IMG/VR virus record: IMGVR_UViG_3300046694_000196
Span: 62,001 to 126,000 of that record
Reading direction: 5' to 3' (one strand)
Source: a virus
Length of the DNA: 64,000 nucleotides
Shown here: positions 22,785 through 29,580 of the stretch, piece by piece
Position numbering within the stretch: position 1 is the stretch's first letter
Layout: every line of letters begins with the position of its first letter
Made by a program: the position numbers and the translations under genes
The notes under the pieces: model-generated
Databases searched by the model: none
The model's input: only the letters and a program-made list of their open reading frames with translations
What the model was told of the DNA's origin: nothing

Positions 22785-22866
22785 GCACATGTATCCGCCG
22801 GGCTTGCGAAGCTCGAGTCAGGTAACTGGATGGAAGATATGGGTTCGAGTCCCATCATGTGCTCCA
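22785..22866 (+). tRNA. tRNA-Arg(GCG)-like, rearranged D-arm
   Basis: Acceptor GCACATG/CATGTGC, T-CCA encoded, T-arm ATGGG-TTCGAGT-CCCAT. A perfect 5-bp anticodon arm with loop TTGCGAA follows the acceptor after only 7 nt. ATCC there pairs with GGAT after the anticodon arm, with CAGGTAACT (a D-loop-like GG) between. So the anticodon arm sits inside the D-arm. Confidence 0.65.
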
Positions 22867-22867
22867 T

Positions 22868-22959
22868 GCACCCGTATCCCGCTGCGCTTCGAACGCAGAC
22901 AAAGGTAATCGGAAGTGGCCGCGAGGCTGATGCAGGTTCGAGTCCTGTCGGGTGCTCCA
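22868..22959 (+). tRNA. tRNA-Arg(TCG)-like, rearranged D-arm
   Basis: Acceptor GCACCCG/CGGGTGC, T-CCA encoded, T-arm GCAGG-TTCGAGT-CCTGT, anticodon arm CTGCG-CTTCGAA-CGCAG. Again 7 nt before the anticodon arm, then AAAGGTAAT and CGG (pairing with CCG upstream), then a GGCC-GCGA-GGCT hairpin as variable arm. Starts one base after the previous tRNA end. Confidence 0.65.
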
Positions 22960-22969
22960 AATTTTATCG

Positions 22970-22997
22970 TTGACACTCTTCTCATTCTTGATATTAT
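22970..22997 (+). promoter_or_regulatory. Promoter
   Basis: TTGACA (22970-22975), 16-base spacer, TATTAT (22992-22997), before the DUF4031-like gene. Confidence 0.5.
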
Positions 22998-23017
22998 CGA
23001 AAGACAGTAATGGAAAT

Positions 23018-23338
23018 ATGGCTGAACGAGTGGTACACGAACGGGATATCATACCTGGCGACAGTCAACCTTCTCTACCTGGAGAGCCTCGTGAGGCTCC
23101 TCGGCTGAGGTACTTCGGAGACAGGATGCGGCACCTAGTGTGCGTGCCCTACTCCGTCGAGAACCTCCACGAGATGGCACGGGACCTGGGAGTAAAGGGG
23201 TGCTGGTACCACGCGAGGCCGCACCCGCACTACGACATGCCCAAGAGGGCGGTCGCGGAGTTGTCGGAGAGAGTCGAGATGGTCTCTCCGAGGGTAATCA
23301 TGAGGATCATACGGGATGCGCAACTCTCTGGTGATTGA
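23018..23338 (+). CDS. DUF4031-like protein (start uncertain)
   Basis: 106 residues from ATG 23018. The C-terminal 70 residues (RYFGDRMRHLVCVPYSVENLHEMARDLGVKG ... HPHYDMPKRAVAEL) fit DUF4031, a short family of unknown role. The family opens near 'YFGDRMRH', so the first ~28 residues may not be real. An overlapping 32-residue hydrophobic peptide (23010-23108) starts 8 bases earlier in another frame and could be the first cistron; ATG 23126 after GGAG is then an alternative start for this gene. Confidence 0.6.
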   Translation: MAERVVHERDIIPGDSQPSLPGEPREAPRLRYFGDRMRHLVCVPYSVENLHEMARDLGVKGCWYHARPHPHYDMPKRAVAELSERVEMVSPRVIMRIIRDAQLSGD

Positions 23339-23525
23339 CCTCGAACGGTGGAACTCACTCAAGTCCCGCTACTTCGAGCTGGAAGCGATGCTGGACCTGA
23401 TAGTGATCACGGACGGGACGGACTCGTTCTTCGTGAAGAAGAACAGGTACACCGACGACGAGCTTGGACAGCGCTCCGGTTCTCTCGGAGAATACGTGAA
23501 GAAATACAGTGCCGGGTTAGTGTAG
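23316..23525 (+). CDS. Small hypothetical protein (69 aa)
   Basis: 69 residues, MRNSLVIDLERWNSLKSRY..., overlapping the DUF4031-like gene by 23 bases. Its last codons and TAG stop lie inside the His tRNA gene (starting 23511). No family recognised. Confidence 0.45.
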   Translation: MRNSLVIDLERWNSLKSRYFELEAMLDLIVITDGTDSFFVKKNRYTDDELGQRSGSLGEYVKKYSAGLV

Positions 23526-23587
23526 CTGGATGTGCAAGCGCCGTTGTGAACGGCGAAGAGTCGGTTCGATCCCGACACCCGGTTCCA
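23511..23587 (+). tRNA. tRNA-His(GTG)
   Basis: Acceptor GCCGGGT/ACCCGGT, T-CCA encoded, anticodon arm CGCCG-TTGTGAA-CGGCG, T-arm GTCGG-TTCGATC-CCGAC. Regular layout. The stop of the previous gene lies within its 5' side. Confidence 0.9.
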
Positions 23588-23606
23588 GTTTGTTATGGAG
23601 ACGAAG

Positions 23607-23882
23607 ATGGAAGACGACGGCAACATAGGTCTGTTGAAGACCGAGCTCGTGAAGGTGATCACCGCGTACGAGAAATCGATCGCGGACTACATCGAAGAGA
23701 ACGGCGTCCCGAAATACCTGACCGCAGACGAGGTGAGTGCTTACCAGTTCAGCGTTGACCGCGACGGGGTGCCCTACGCGGCCGGCCACGCCGAGGACAC
23801 GTACGGCTCGGGATACGACAACGGGCTGACAGAGGGCGAGGCCATGCTGGCCTACCGACTCCTGGACATCCTCGGAGAGTAG
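23607..23882 (+). CDS. Hypothetical protein (91 aa)
   Basis: ATG 23607 is 7 bases after GGAG and is preferred over ATG 23595, which has no ribosome site. 91 acidic residues: a first helix (LLKTELVKVITAYEKSIADYI), then GVPKYLTADEVSAYQ and a Gly/Tyr-rich loop before a final helix. No family recognised. Directly behind the His tRNA. Confidence 0.5.
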   Translation: MEDDGNIGLLKTELVKVITAYEKSIADYIEENGVPKYLTADEVSAYQFSVDRDGVPYAAGHAEDTYGSGYDNGLTEGEAMLAYRLLDILGE

Positions 23883-23883
23883 A

Positions 23884-23946
23884 GTGCTGCTCTTCCTGGT
23901 AATAGTGGCCTTCATACTCATCGCGTCCCATAAATACGACGAATAA
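23884..23946 (+). CDS. Very small membrane peptide (20 aa)
   Basis: GTG start one base after the previous stop; LLFLVIVAFILIA forms one hydrophobic helix followed by SHKYDE. The stop abuts the next tRNA exactly. The end overlaps a CATAAATA late box. Low confidence because of size. Confidence 0.3.
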   Translation: MLLFLVIVAFILIASHKYDE

Positions 23947-24017
23947 CAGTCTAGATTAGCTGGTGCTTTTCCGCGGTCCGGAGCCGTAGAGGCGTGGTTC
24001 GATCCCACGTAGACTGA
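23947..24017 (+). tRNA. tRNA-Pro(CGG), C33, no CCA
   Basis: Acceptor CAGTCTA/TAGACTG, T-arm CGTGG-TTCGATC-CCACG. Anticodon arm GCGG-TCCGGAG-CCGT gives CGG with C33. The gene abuts the next tRNA with no spacer, so CCA must be added later. Short D-arm (AGC-TGGT-GCT). Confidence 0.65.
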
Positions 24018-24092
24018 GGGCTGCAAGTCAAATGGCGCGACGCCTGCACGACACGCAGTAGACAGGAGGTTCGATTCCTCCGCAGCCCACCA
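24018..24092 (+). tRNA. tRNA-Val(GAC), C33
   Basis: Acceptor GGGCTGC/GCAGCCC, A-CCA encoded, T-arm GGAGG-TTCGATT-CCTCC, D-stem GTC/GAC. Anticodon arm CTGC-ACGACAC-GCAG gives GAC with C33. Confidence 0.7.
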
Positions 24093-24098
24093 ATACCT

Positions 24099-24172
24099 GC
24101 CCGGTTCGTTCAATGGTAGGACACCGTCTTTACATGGCGAGGACAACAGTTCGATTCTGTTACTGGGTACCA
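24099..24172 (+). tRNA. tRNA-Val(TAC)
   Basis: Acceptor GCCCGGT/ACTGGGT with wobble pairs, A-CCA encoded, D-arm GTTC-AATGGTA-GGAC, anticodon loop TTTACAT, T-arm AACAG-TTCGATT-CTGTT. Normal layout. Confidence 0.85.
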
Positions 24173-24177
24173 AAACT

Positions 24178-24330
24178 ATGACAGACCTGTTCCGGTACAA
24201 GATAGGTAAGCTGACTGCCCAGAGAGACGGCGCAGAAGCAGCGGGAGAATACGGTGAGGCTCTTCGCCTGACGGACGAGATCTTGCAGGTCATCGCGAGA
24301 CAGAAGAAGATGCTCAGCATTGGGAAATAG
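24178..24330 (+). CDS. Small hypothetical protein (50 aa)
   Basis: ATG 24178 just after the Val tRNA. 50 residues, charged helix-rich (MTDLFRYKIGKLTAQ ... LRLTDEILQVIARQKK). Its TAG stop is inside the 5' end of the Gln tRNA, so the mRNA would be cut by RNase P near its stop. No family recognised. Confidence 0.45.
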   Translation: MTDLFRYKIGKLTAQRDGAEAAGEYGEALRLTDEILQVIARQKKMLSIGK

Positions 24331-24395
24331 TCTAATGGTAGGACGCCTCATTCTGAGTGAGGATGGTGTACGTTCGAGTCGTACTTTCCCAGCCA
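24321..24395 (+). tRNA. tRNA-Gln(CTG)
   Basis: Acceptor TGGGAAA/TTTCCCA, G-CCA encoded, D-stem GTC/GAC, anticodon arm CCTCA-TTCTGAG-TGAGG, T-arm GTACG-TTCGAGT-CGTAC. Regular. Confidence 0.9.
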
Positions 24396-24400
24396 AATTT

Positions 24401-24487
24401 GGAAGGTGAAGCAGCCAGGTGGCTGCGTCGGTTTGCTAAACCTGACGGACCTCACGGTCTGCGTTTCGAGTACGCCGCCTTCCTCCA
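24401..24487 (+). tRNA. tRNA-Ser(GCT)
   Basis: Acceptor GGAAGGT/GCCTTCC, T-CCA encoded, anticodon loop TTGCTAA, long variable arm (GGACC-TCAC-GGTC), T-arm GCGT-TTCGAGT-ACGC. Typical class II Ser tRNA. Confidence 0.85.
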
Positions 24488-24499
24488 CGCATTCGAGAA

Positions 24500-24523
24500 A
24501 GGGGCCTTCGGGCTCCTTTTCTT
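24500..24523 (+). terminator. Rho-independent terminator of the first tRNA array
   Basis: AGGGGCC-TTCG-GGCTCCT stem with a UUCG tetraloop, followed by TTTCTTG. It closes the array after Ser(GCT), directly before the promoter at 24525. Confidence 0.8.
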
Positions 24524-24524
24524 G

Positions 24525-24553
24525 TTTACACGGCATCGAGAATGTGTTATACT
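24525..24553 (+). promoter_or_regulatory. Promoter
   Basis: TTTACA (24525-24530), 17-base spacer, TATACT (24548-24553), starting the small-gene operon at 24578. Confidence 0.6.
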
Positions 24554-24577
24554 CTATCAAGTAACACAGGAGCGGAC

Positions 24578-24838
24578 ATGGACCTCATTCGTAACGGACC
24601 CGGCGACTACGACCTCTCCACGAACGGCGTGGTGACGCACAAGATCGCGTCGATCAGGGTACCCGCTGCTGCCGGCACGCAGTACAGGAACGGTGCGAGG
24701 CCGACCCACGTCACCAAGTGGGTGTTCCGCGCGGTGAACGGCACCTACGAGAAGTGCCAGAAGTTCGCCTCGCTAGACGACCTGCTGAGCGTGGCCTTCC
24801 CGGCGCGGGTCATCAAGCTCACGCGGATGACGACATGA
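24578..24838 (+). CDS. Hypothetical protein (86 aa)
   Basis: ATG 24578 after AGGAGCGGAC. 86 residues, MDLIRNGPGDYDLSTNGV..., beta-like with Arg-rich segments (YRNGARPTHVTKWVFRAVNG). First gene of a promoter; no family recognised. Confidence 0.5.
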   Translation: MDLIRNGPGDYDLSTNGVVTHKIASIRVPAAAGTQYRNGARPTHVTKWVFRAVNGTYEKCQKFASLDDLLSVAFPARVIKLTRMTT

Positions 24839-25038
24839 CCCTCGAAGAGAAATTACGATCAGCACGCGCGAAGCTCCGAGAATTGCAGGTCACCCTCAAC
24901 TACATCCACTCGTTCGGCGCTGCCACTGAGTGGCGCGAGCCTGGCCTGTTGAAAGAGCTGCGCGAGTTTGTAGAGAAGTGGCGCCGCGCTGCCGTAGACT
25001 ACAACCGGTTGGAACGAGAGTTCCTGGAGTCACTGTGA
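24835..25038 (+). CDS. Small coiled-coil protein (67 aa)
   Basis: ATG 24835 overlaps the previous stop. 67 residues with two charged helices (LEEKLRSARAKLRELQVTL; LREFVEKWRRAAVDYNRLER), likely a helical hairpin or coiled coil. Function unknown. Confidence 0.5.
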   Translation: MTLEEKLRSARAKLRELQVTLNYIHSFGAATEWREPGLLKELREFVEKWRRAAVDYNRLEREFLESL

Positions 25039-25286
25039 TGAACACGCTGAGACAGGTAATTCGGGGGTGCGGCTACTTACCTCACGTCGGTGAGCATCCC
25101 GGCACGATCCCGCTGGTCGTCTTGACTGTGATGATCACTGCCGCCGTAGGAGTCTTCGGACCGATCGGCATAGCGGCCGGTTTCATCATTTCTGTGGCTT
25201 TCAACGGCGCGCTGTACCTCCGCGGCGCATACGAGCGTGCAGAGTTGAGTGACTCGATAGAAAAGAGGACGACTCGCTATGAGTAA
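25038..25286 (+). CDS. Small membrane protein (82 aa), two helices
   Basis: ATG 25038 overlaps the previous TGA. Two hydrophobic segments (TIPLVVLTVMITAAVGVFG; GIAAGFIISVAFNGALYL) in residues ~23-60. The C-terminus is charged. No family recognised. Confidence 0.5.
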   Translation: MNTLRQVIRGCGYLPHVGEHPGTIPLVVLTVMITAAVGVFGPIGIAAGFIISVAFNGALYLRGAYERAELSDSIEKRTTRYE

Positions 25287-25587
25287 GCACCTCTTTGAGA
25301 TCTACGTGCCAACCCAGAAGAACTGCGGCAAGCCCATCAGGACTCGCCAGCACAGGGAGTGGGACCGTCGCGTGAGGAAGATCACGGGCGGGCTGACCGT
25401 GTACAAGCCCGTGAAGGGCCAGTGGGTCGACAAGTCCGACGACAGGCTCTACGCGGAGAGGATGATACCCGTGAGGGTGGTCGCGACCGACCAGGAGATG
25501 CGCTGCATCGCGGACCTCACCAAGAAGTTCTACGAGCAGATAACGGTGCTCTACTACAAGCTGTCGTCGGAGGTTCACTTCGCATGA
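25279..25587 (+). CDS. Hypothetical basic protein (102 aa)
   Basis: 102 residues overlapping the previous gene by 8 bases. Rich in Arg/Lys (PIRTRQHREWDRRVRKI) with beta-like middle and a C-terminal helix. No family recognised; stop overlaps the next ATG. Confidence 0.45.
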   Translation: MSKHLFEIYVPTQKNCGKPIRTRQHREWDRRVRKITGGLTVYKPVKGQWVDKSDDRLYAERMIPVRVVATDQEMRCIADLTKKFYEQITVLYYKLSSEVHFA

Positions 25588-25898
25588 GTATATGGAAAGA
25601 AGAGTGGCCGGTCAAGAAGTCTAGTTCCTTGAAGAGGCTGCTGTGCCTCCTAGGGAAACACCACTGGGTACAGGGAAAGCACCGAAAGACCGGCTCCGTG
25701 GTCGCTCACCTCATCTTTCCCGTACACGAGATGGAAGCAGACTACCGGTGCAAGCACTGCCTCAAGGATACAGTCAAGTCCGGGCTGTCGTCAAGTCCGC
25801 TGCGCGCCTTCTCACCCAGAGACTTCCCGATCGATCCGGTTGACGGATGGCCGCTTGACTCTGAAGGCAACCGACTACCATTCAAGAGGAAGACATGA
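25584..25898 (+). CDS. Hypothetical protein with CxxC (104 aa)
   Basis: ATG 25584 overlaps the previous stop. 104 residues; LLCLLGKHHWVQGKH near the start and ADYRCKHCLKD near residue 57, a single CxxC that with upstream Cys/His residues could bind zinc. C-terminus is Pro/Arg rich. No family recognised. Confidence 0.45.
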   Translation: MSIWKEEWPVKKSSSLKRLLCLLGKHHWVQGKHRKTGSVVAHLIFPVHEMEADYRCKHCLKDTVKSGLSSSPLRAFSPRDFPIDPVDGWPLDSEGNRLPFKRKT

Positions 25899-26068
25899 GA
25901 GACCTGTTCAAGGAAATCGCTTTCGACACGCTGGTACACTCCGCGATCTTCGCGGTGGTGTTCGGGCTGGCTTACTTTCTGCAGGTGCACGGTTTGTGGC
26001 TGTTCATCGGATTGTGGATGCTCGCGTCAGGGACGTACAGCGGCTACGGGAAATGGGCAGGCCGATGA
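25895..26068 (+). CDS. Small membrane protein (57 aa)
   Basis: ATG 25895 overlaps the previous stop. Two hydrophobic segments (SAIFAVVFGLAYFLQV; LWLFIGLWMLASG). Not longer than 57 residues. Function unknown. Confidence 0.5.
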   Translation: MRDLFKEIAFDTLVHSAIFAVVFGLAYFLQVHGLWLFIGLWMLASGTYSGYGKWAGR

Positions 26069-26226
26069 CCGAGAAAGAATACCGCGTCAAGTCGGCGTAC
26101 GACGGGTGCTACTACGTGCAGCACCGAAAGGCATTCCTGGGTCTCTCCTTCTGGTGGACTCTCGGGATAGCGAGAGACACTGAAGAGATCAAGGCCCTGG
26201 TCGAGCACCACCGCACGAGACTGTAG
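26065..26226 (+). CDS. Small hypothetical protein (53 aa)
   Basis: ATG 26065 overlaps the previous stop. 53 residues, basic and aromatic (YRVKSAYDGCYYVQHRKAFLG). No family recognised. Confidence 0.45.
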   Translation: MTEKEYRVKSAYDGCYYVQHRKAFLGLSFWWTLGIARDTEEIKALVEHHRTRL

Positions 26227-26236
26227 GAGGAATGAC

Positions 26237-26890
26237 ATGACGCTGCCGAATTTTCGAGTACGCGAAGACATCATCGACGGCCTCGGGCCGTGGCACTGGC
26301 CGATCGAAGACTCGGGCGCATGGGACGGCCCCGTTGATGACTGGGTGACGTCCCACCGGGCTATCATCGAGGCCCTGCCGAACCGTCGCGGGTGCGTCCA
26401 GGCGGGCGGCAACTGCGGCCTCTACCCGGCGCTGCTGTCGAAGATGTTCGAGCGAGTGTACACCCTCGAGCCCGACTCTGACAACTTCAAGTTCCTGACG
26501 CACAACGTCGAGGCGCACTCCGGCGACAACGTCTTCTACCGCGAGGGCGCGGTCGGTGACTCGTCCAAGAAAGTCGGACTGCGCCGGCTGACTCCCCACA
26601 ACGTCGGGATGCACCAGGTAGTGGACGTGCCCGACGGGGACATCGAGATGCACGCCATCGACGACCTGCTGTCCCTAGAGGACGGGCCGATCGACCTGAT
26701 ATGGCTGGACATCGAGGGCGGCGAGTACCTGGCACTGCTGGGCGCCATGGAGACGATCAAGACCTGGCTCCCCGTCATCGGGGTCGAGCGGGCGTCACAG
26801 TCGATACGAGACCTGCTGCGTCCCCTGGGCTACAGGGAGTACGCGGAGTCCAAGATGGACACTTTCTTCAAGATAGGAGACCTGACGTGA
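26237..26890 (+). CDS. FkbM-family methyltransferase
   Basis: 217 residues. SAM-binding motif is GCVQAGGNCGLYPALLSKMF (motif I, about residue 52) with the acidic end of the next strand in VYTLEPDSDNFKFL; later LIWLDIEGGEYLALLGA matches FkbM motif IV. FkbM enzymes O-methylate sugars or other small groups; the phage substrate is unknown and might be a glycan or a DNA-base sugar, given the glycosyltransferase at 8417. AGGAGG ribosome site upstream. Confidence 0.85.
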   Translation: MTLPNFRVREDIIDGLGPWHWPIEDSGAWDGPVDDWVTSHRAIIEALPNRRGCVQAGGNCGLYPALLSKMFERVYTLEPDSDNFKFLTHNVEAHSGDNVFYREGAVGDSSKKVGLRRLTPHNVGMHQVVDVPDGDIEMHAIDDLLSLEDGPIDLIWLDIEGGEYLALLGAMETIKTWLPVIGVERASQSIRDLLRPLGYREYAESKMDTFFKIGDLT

Positions 26891-27363
26891 CTTTCACCGT
26901 GAAGAGAGACTCGTGGCATTACAGGTGGCTCCTGTGGTACTCCGCCACGCGAGACATCGACTACTACGACGCACAGGACCTCGTAAGCCTCAATGCAGTC
27001 GAGAAAAATTTCATGATCTTTGACCGACTGCCCACAGACTTCTGTGCTTACTGGCGTCGGGTCCTCCTGTGGCCGGCGATCCGGATCGGGCTTAACCTGC
27101 TATGCTACGTCCCGCTCGGCGTCGCGATCGCAGTCACGGGCGTGTCTGGCCTGGCCGGTCTAGGATGGGTCCTGGCATCGGCCGTCACTCTGGGCCTGTT
27201 CGGCCTGGTGCTGGGCGCCGGCATGTGGGCGATCGACGCGGTAAAGAAGAAATTCACCCGCAAGACTGCCCGGAACGGGGACGAGTTCATCGCCCACGTC
27301 GCAGAATCGATGCACGGCAAGTTCTGCTCTCGCGTCGAGTACGAGGAAAAGTCCGATGCGTAA
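26887..27363 (+). CDS. Membrane protein (158 aa)
   Basis: GTG 26887 overlaps the previous stop. Central residues ~68-120 hold two or three hydrophobic helices (IGLNLLCYVPLGVAIAV; GLGWVLASAVTLGLFGLVLGAGMW). N- and C-terminal parts are soluble. No family recognised. Confidence 0.5.
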   Translation: MTFTVKRDSWHYRWLLWYSATRDIDYYDAQDLVSLNAVEKNFMIFDRLPTDFCAYWRRVLLWPAIRIGLNLLCYVPLGVAIAVTGVSGLAGLGWVLASAVTLGLFGLVLGAGMWAIDAVKKKFTRKTARNGDEFIAHVAESMHGKFCSRVEYEEKSDA

Positions 27364-27610
27364 GACACTCAACGTTCTCAACCTGCTGTTCTTCAGCTTC
27401 GAGACCAAGGCGATCGTCGGCTTCATCACGTTCCTGTACGTCTTGTTCGCGATGGGCGGCGCTGTCACCCTGGGACGCACGACGACGGGTTACACTACTA
27501 AGACGATGGCGTGCTTCCTCCCACCGAAGAAAGCCACAGACGTCCCGCAGGACGAGCTCCTCAACGAGACCTGGACCTGTGACGTGAGGGAGAAGAAAGT
27601 TGACTTCTAA
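27356..27610 (+). CDS. Small membrane protein (84 aa)
   Basis: 84 residues, overlapping the previous gene by 8 bases. One helix (IVGFITFLYVLFAMGGAVTLG) after a Leu/Phe-rich N-terminus, then an outside-type soluble tail with two cysteines. Function unknown. Confidence 0.45.
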   Translation: MRKTLNVLNLLFFSFETKAIVGFITFLYVLFAMGGAVTLGRTTTGYTTKTMACFLPPKKATDVPQDELLNETWTCDVREKKVDF

Positions 27611-27932
27611 GCCAGTACCGTTCAAGGGAGAACTCTGTCACGTCCGCAGTTCCGTGCGGCCCGCCGAGCTGGGATACGTCACCGAGCGGACCACTACCAC
27701 CGTCACGGTCCAGTTTCGCGGGGGCGTGATCGGGAAGTACGACATCGCGAAGAACGAGTTCACGCGGGTCAACGTCTTTCCAGGTGAGGACTGGTACGGG
27801 CTCACGATCGACGAGCGGATAGACGCGGTCGACAAGAACCTGTACACCGCCGCGCGGTCACCGTCTAGAGCGCCGTGCTCGTCACGGGAGCCTCACGACG
27901 TCCGAGAGTGGCTCGACGGGCTGGAGGACTGA
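27600..27932 (+). CDS. Hypothetical beta-barrel-like protein (110 aa)
   Basis: TTG start inside the end of the previous gene. 110 residues; RPAELGYVTERTTTTVTVQFRGG forms a small beta barrel-like stretch (SH3-like by feel), followed by helical C-terminus. No firm family. Confidence 0.45.
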   Translation: MTSKPVPFKGELCHVRSSVRPAELGYVTERTTTTVTVQFRGGVIGKYDIAKNEFTRVNVFPGEDWYGLTIDERIDAVDKNLYTAARSPSRAPCSSREPHDVREWLDGLED

Positions 27933-27933
27933 G

Positions 27934-28293
27934 ATGAAGCCGTGGTCACACGCGAGGGCGTCTGCCAAGAGGTACGGCGGCAGGCCCGAAGATTACGTGG
28001 CTGTCCATGACTGGTTTGATAGCACCAAGTCAGCCTACGCCGATACTCGTCACCGGGCCATCTTACACAACACTTTTGGTATCTTCCTGGCCGAGCAGCT
28101 CTTTGGTCACGTGATCGTGAACAGTGACGGCAAGGAAGTTCACGTGAGGAACATCGCAGAGGACCATGTAGTGGAAGACTGCGGGTTCATACCGACGATC
28201 GAGAAGTGGCTAGAGGGCATTCCGACTGAAGACTGGATGCGTGGCCGCGGCATGAAGAAACGACTCAACGAGCTGGGGATAGAGTATGACTAA
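27934..28293 (+). CDS. DUF6915-like protein
   Basis: 119 residues. The stretch SAKRYGGRPEDYVAVHDWFDSTKSAYADTRHRAILHNTFGIFLAEQLFG with two histidine-rich positions matches the DUF6915 family of phages and bacteria (from memory). Function unknown; the conserved His/Asp residues suggest a metal site. Overlaps the next gene by 8 bases. Confidence 0.65.
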   Translation: MKPWSHARASAKRYGGRPEDYVAVHDWFDSTKSAYADTRHRAILHNTFGIFLAEQLFGHVIVNSDGKEVHVRNIAEDHVVEDCGFIPTIEKWLEGIPTEDWMRGRGMKKRLNELGIEYD

Positions 28294-28813
28294 AGTCGAC
28301 AAGAGCGCATTCAAGAAAACCTATGATAACCTGCAGAAAGAGATAGCTTCTCTACAGGAACGGGTGAAGATCGAGAGCCAGAAAATGGTCGATGGTGTCT
28401 TCGCGAAATTTCTGGAAGACAACCCTAAAGTTCACGGAGTGGGTTGGACACAGTACACTCCGAGCTGGAATGACGGCGAGGAGTGTTACTTCTCTGTCAA
28501 CGAGCTCCATTACTACTTCAGTCAGGACTCGTGGGAAGACATCGGTCCTCACGAGGGTGACGACGAGATCACGTACTACCTGAAGTACGCAAAGGGTCAA
28601 GAGCTCATTGATGACACCGCGAAGGCGAAAGCTTCACTGGAAGAATTCGGTCTCGACCTAGACTCTGTGAAAACCGTCAATGATGACTTCAATGCCCTGA
28701 GGGAGACGATAGCGTCGATCGACGACTCCTACATGGAGATGATCTTTGGCAACCACGTCAAGGTTTACTACACCCGCGACGGCTTCGAGGTCGAAGAGCA
28801 CTCGCATGACTGA
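28286..28813 (+). CDS. Hypothetical protein (175 aa)
   Basis: 175 residues with a helical N-terminus (TYDNLQKEIASLQERVKIESQKMVDG), an acidic aromatic middle and an acidic C-terminus. No signal peptide or membrane helix. Codon use is somewhat less GC-rich than the neighbours. No family recognised; overlaps the next gene by 8 bases. Confidence 0.45.
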   Translation: MTKVDKSAFKKTYDNLQKEIASLQERVKIESQKMVDGVFAKFLEDNPKVHGVGWTQYTPSWNDGEECYFSVNELHYYFSQDSWEDIGPHEGDDEITYYLKYAKGQELIDDTAKAKASLEEFGLDLDSVKTVNDDFNALRETIASIDDSYMEMIFGNHVKVYYTRDGFEVEEHSHD

Positions 28814-29015
28814 CGTGACGACCGGGGACTTCGTGGTGCTAGACCCGGAGTCCCGTTTCTTTGACGAGTACCTCCCGGAACTGGGCACAGACTCGCTGCG
28901 AGTGTACAGGGTGCGGTACGAGTACAGCCCGTGGGTCTCAGGCGAGGTGTGCGAGTACCAACTGTGGAGAGGCTTCTGGAGGGCAGAGGCGTTTAGGAAG
29001 GTGACAGATGAGTGA
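28806..29015 (+). CDS. Small hypothetical protein (69 aa)
   Basis: ATG 28806 inside the end of the previous gene. 69 residues, acidic/aromatic (FFDEYLPELG, YRVRYEYSPW). No family recognised. Overlaps the macrodomain start by 8 bases. Confidence 0.45.
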   Translation: MTDVTTGDFVVLDPESRFFDEYLPELGTDSLRVYRVRYEYSPWVSGEVCEYQLWRGFWRAEAFRKVTDE

Positions 29016-29580
29016 AGAACTGAGGATAACGCTAGCCGACTACAATGACGACCTGGTCGCCGAGTGGAAGAAGGCTACGCACTACGACTTCCACCATGGT
29101 GACATCTTTGAGCTGTCGGGTGACGCCATAGTCTCGCCGGCGAACTCTTTCGGGTTCATGGACGGCGGCATAGACCTGGTCTACGTGCACAGGTTCGGGA
29201 AGCGGGTCGAGAAGGCCCTGCAGGACAAGATCAAGGGGCTGCCGTTCCAGGAGCTGCTTGTGGGACAGGCCGTCACGGTCCCCACGGGAGACGAGAAGTT
29301 CCCGCACATGATCTCGGCCCCGACTATGCGGGTGCCCATGCAGATCACAGACCCCAACGCGGTGCGCCTCGCCATGAGGGCCGCTGTGTGGCAGGCCGAG
29401 CTCCAAGGACTCGACAGCATAGTGACTCCCGGACTCGGCACACTGACCGGGATGATGCGTCCGGACTGGGCCGTCGCGATGATGCTGGCCGGCATCGACG
29501 ACGCGCTATATCAGCCGCCGTTCCCTTCGTCGGTCCGCGAAGCGGTCGACAGGACAGTAGCCGCTTACGTGAAGGCTTAG
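29008..29580 (+). CDS. Macrodomain (ADP-ribose-binding) protein
   Basis: 190 residues. Macrodomain motifs: ISGDAIVSPANSFGFMDGGID (ADP-ribose diphosphate loop, residues ~37-58), later PTMRVPMQI and GLDSIVTPGLGTLTGMM, the second binding loop. Macrodomains remove ADP-ribose from proteins or RNA or hydrolyse ADP-ribose-1''-phosphate. A second macrodomain lies at 42782 and an ADP-ribosyltransferase at 59336. It converges with the minus-strand tail-fibre gene and overlaps it by four bases. Confidence 0.85.
   Translation: MSEELRITLADYNDDLVAEWKKATHYDFHHGDIFELSGDAIVSPANSFGFMDGGIDLVYVHRFGKRVEKALQDKIKGLPFQELLVGQAVTVPTGDEKFPHMISAPTMRVPMQITDPNAVRLAMRAAVWQAELQGLDSIVTPGLGTLTGMMRPDWAVAMMLAGIDDALYQPPFPSSVREAVDRTVAAYVKA

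Noticed and set aside
23517-24320. 267-residue minus-strand open frame over tRNA genes
   Set aside because: It is the complement of four tRNAs and two small genes; no ribosome site and no family.
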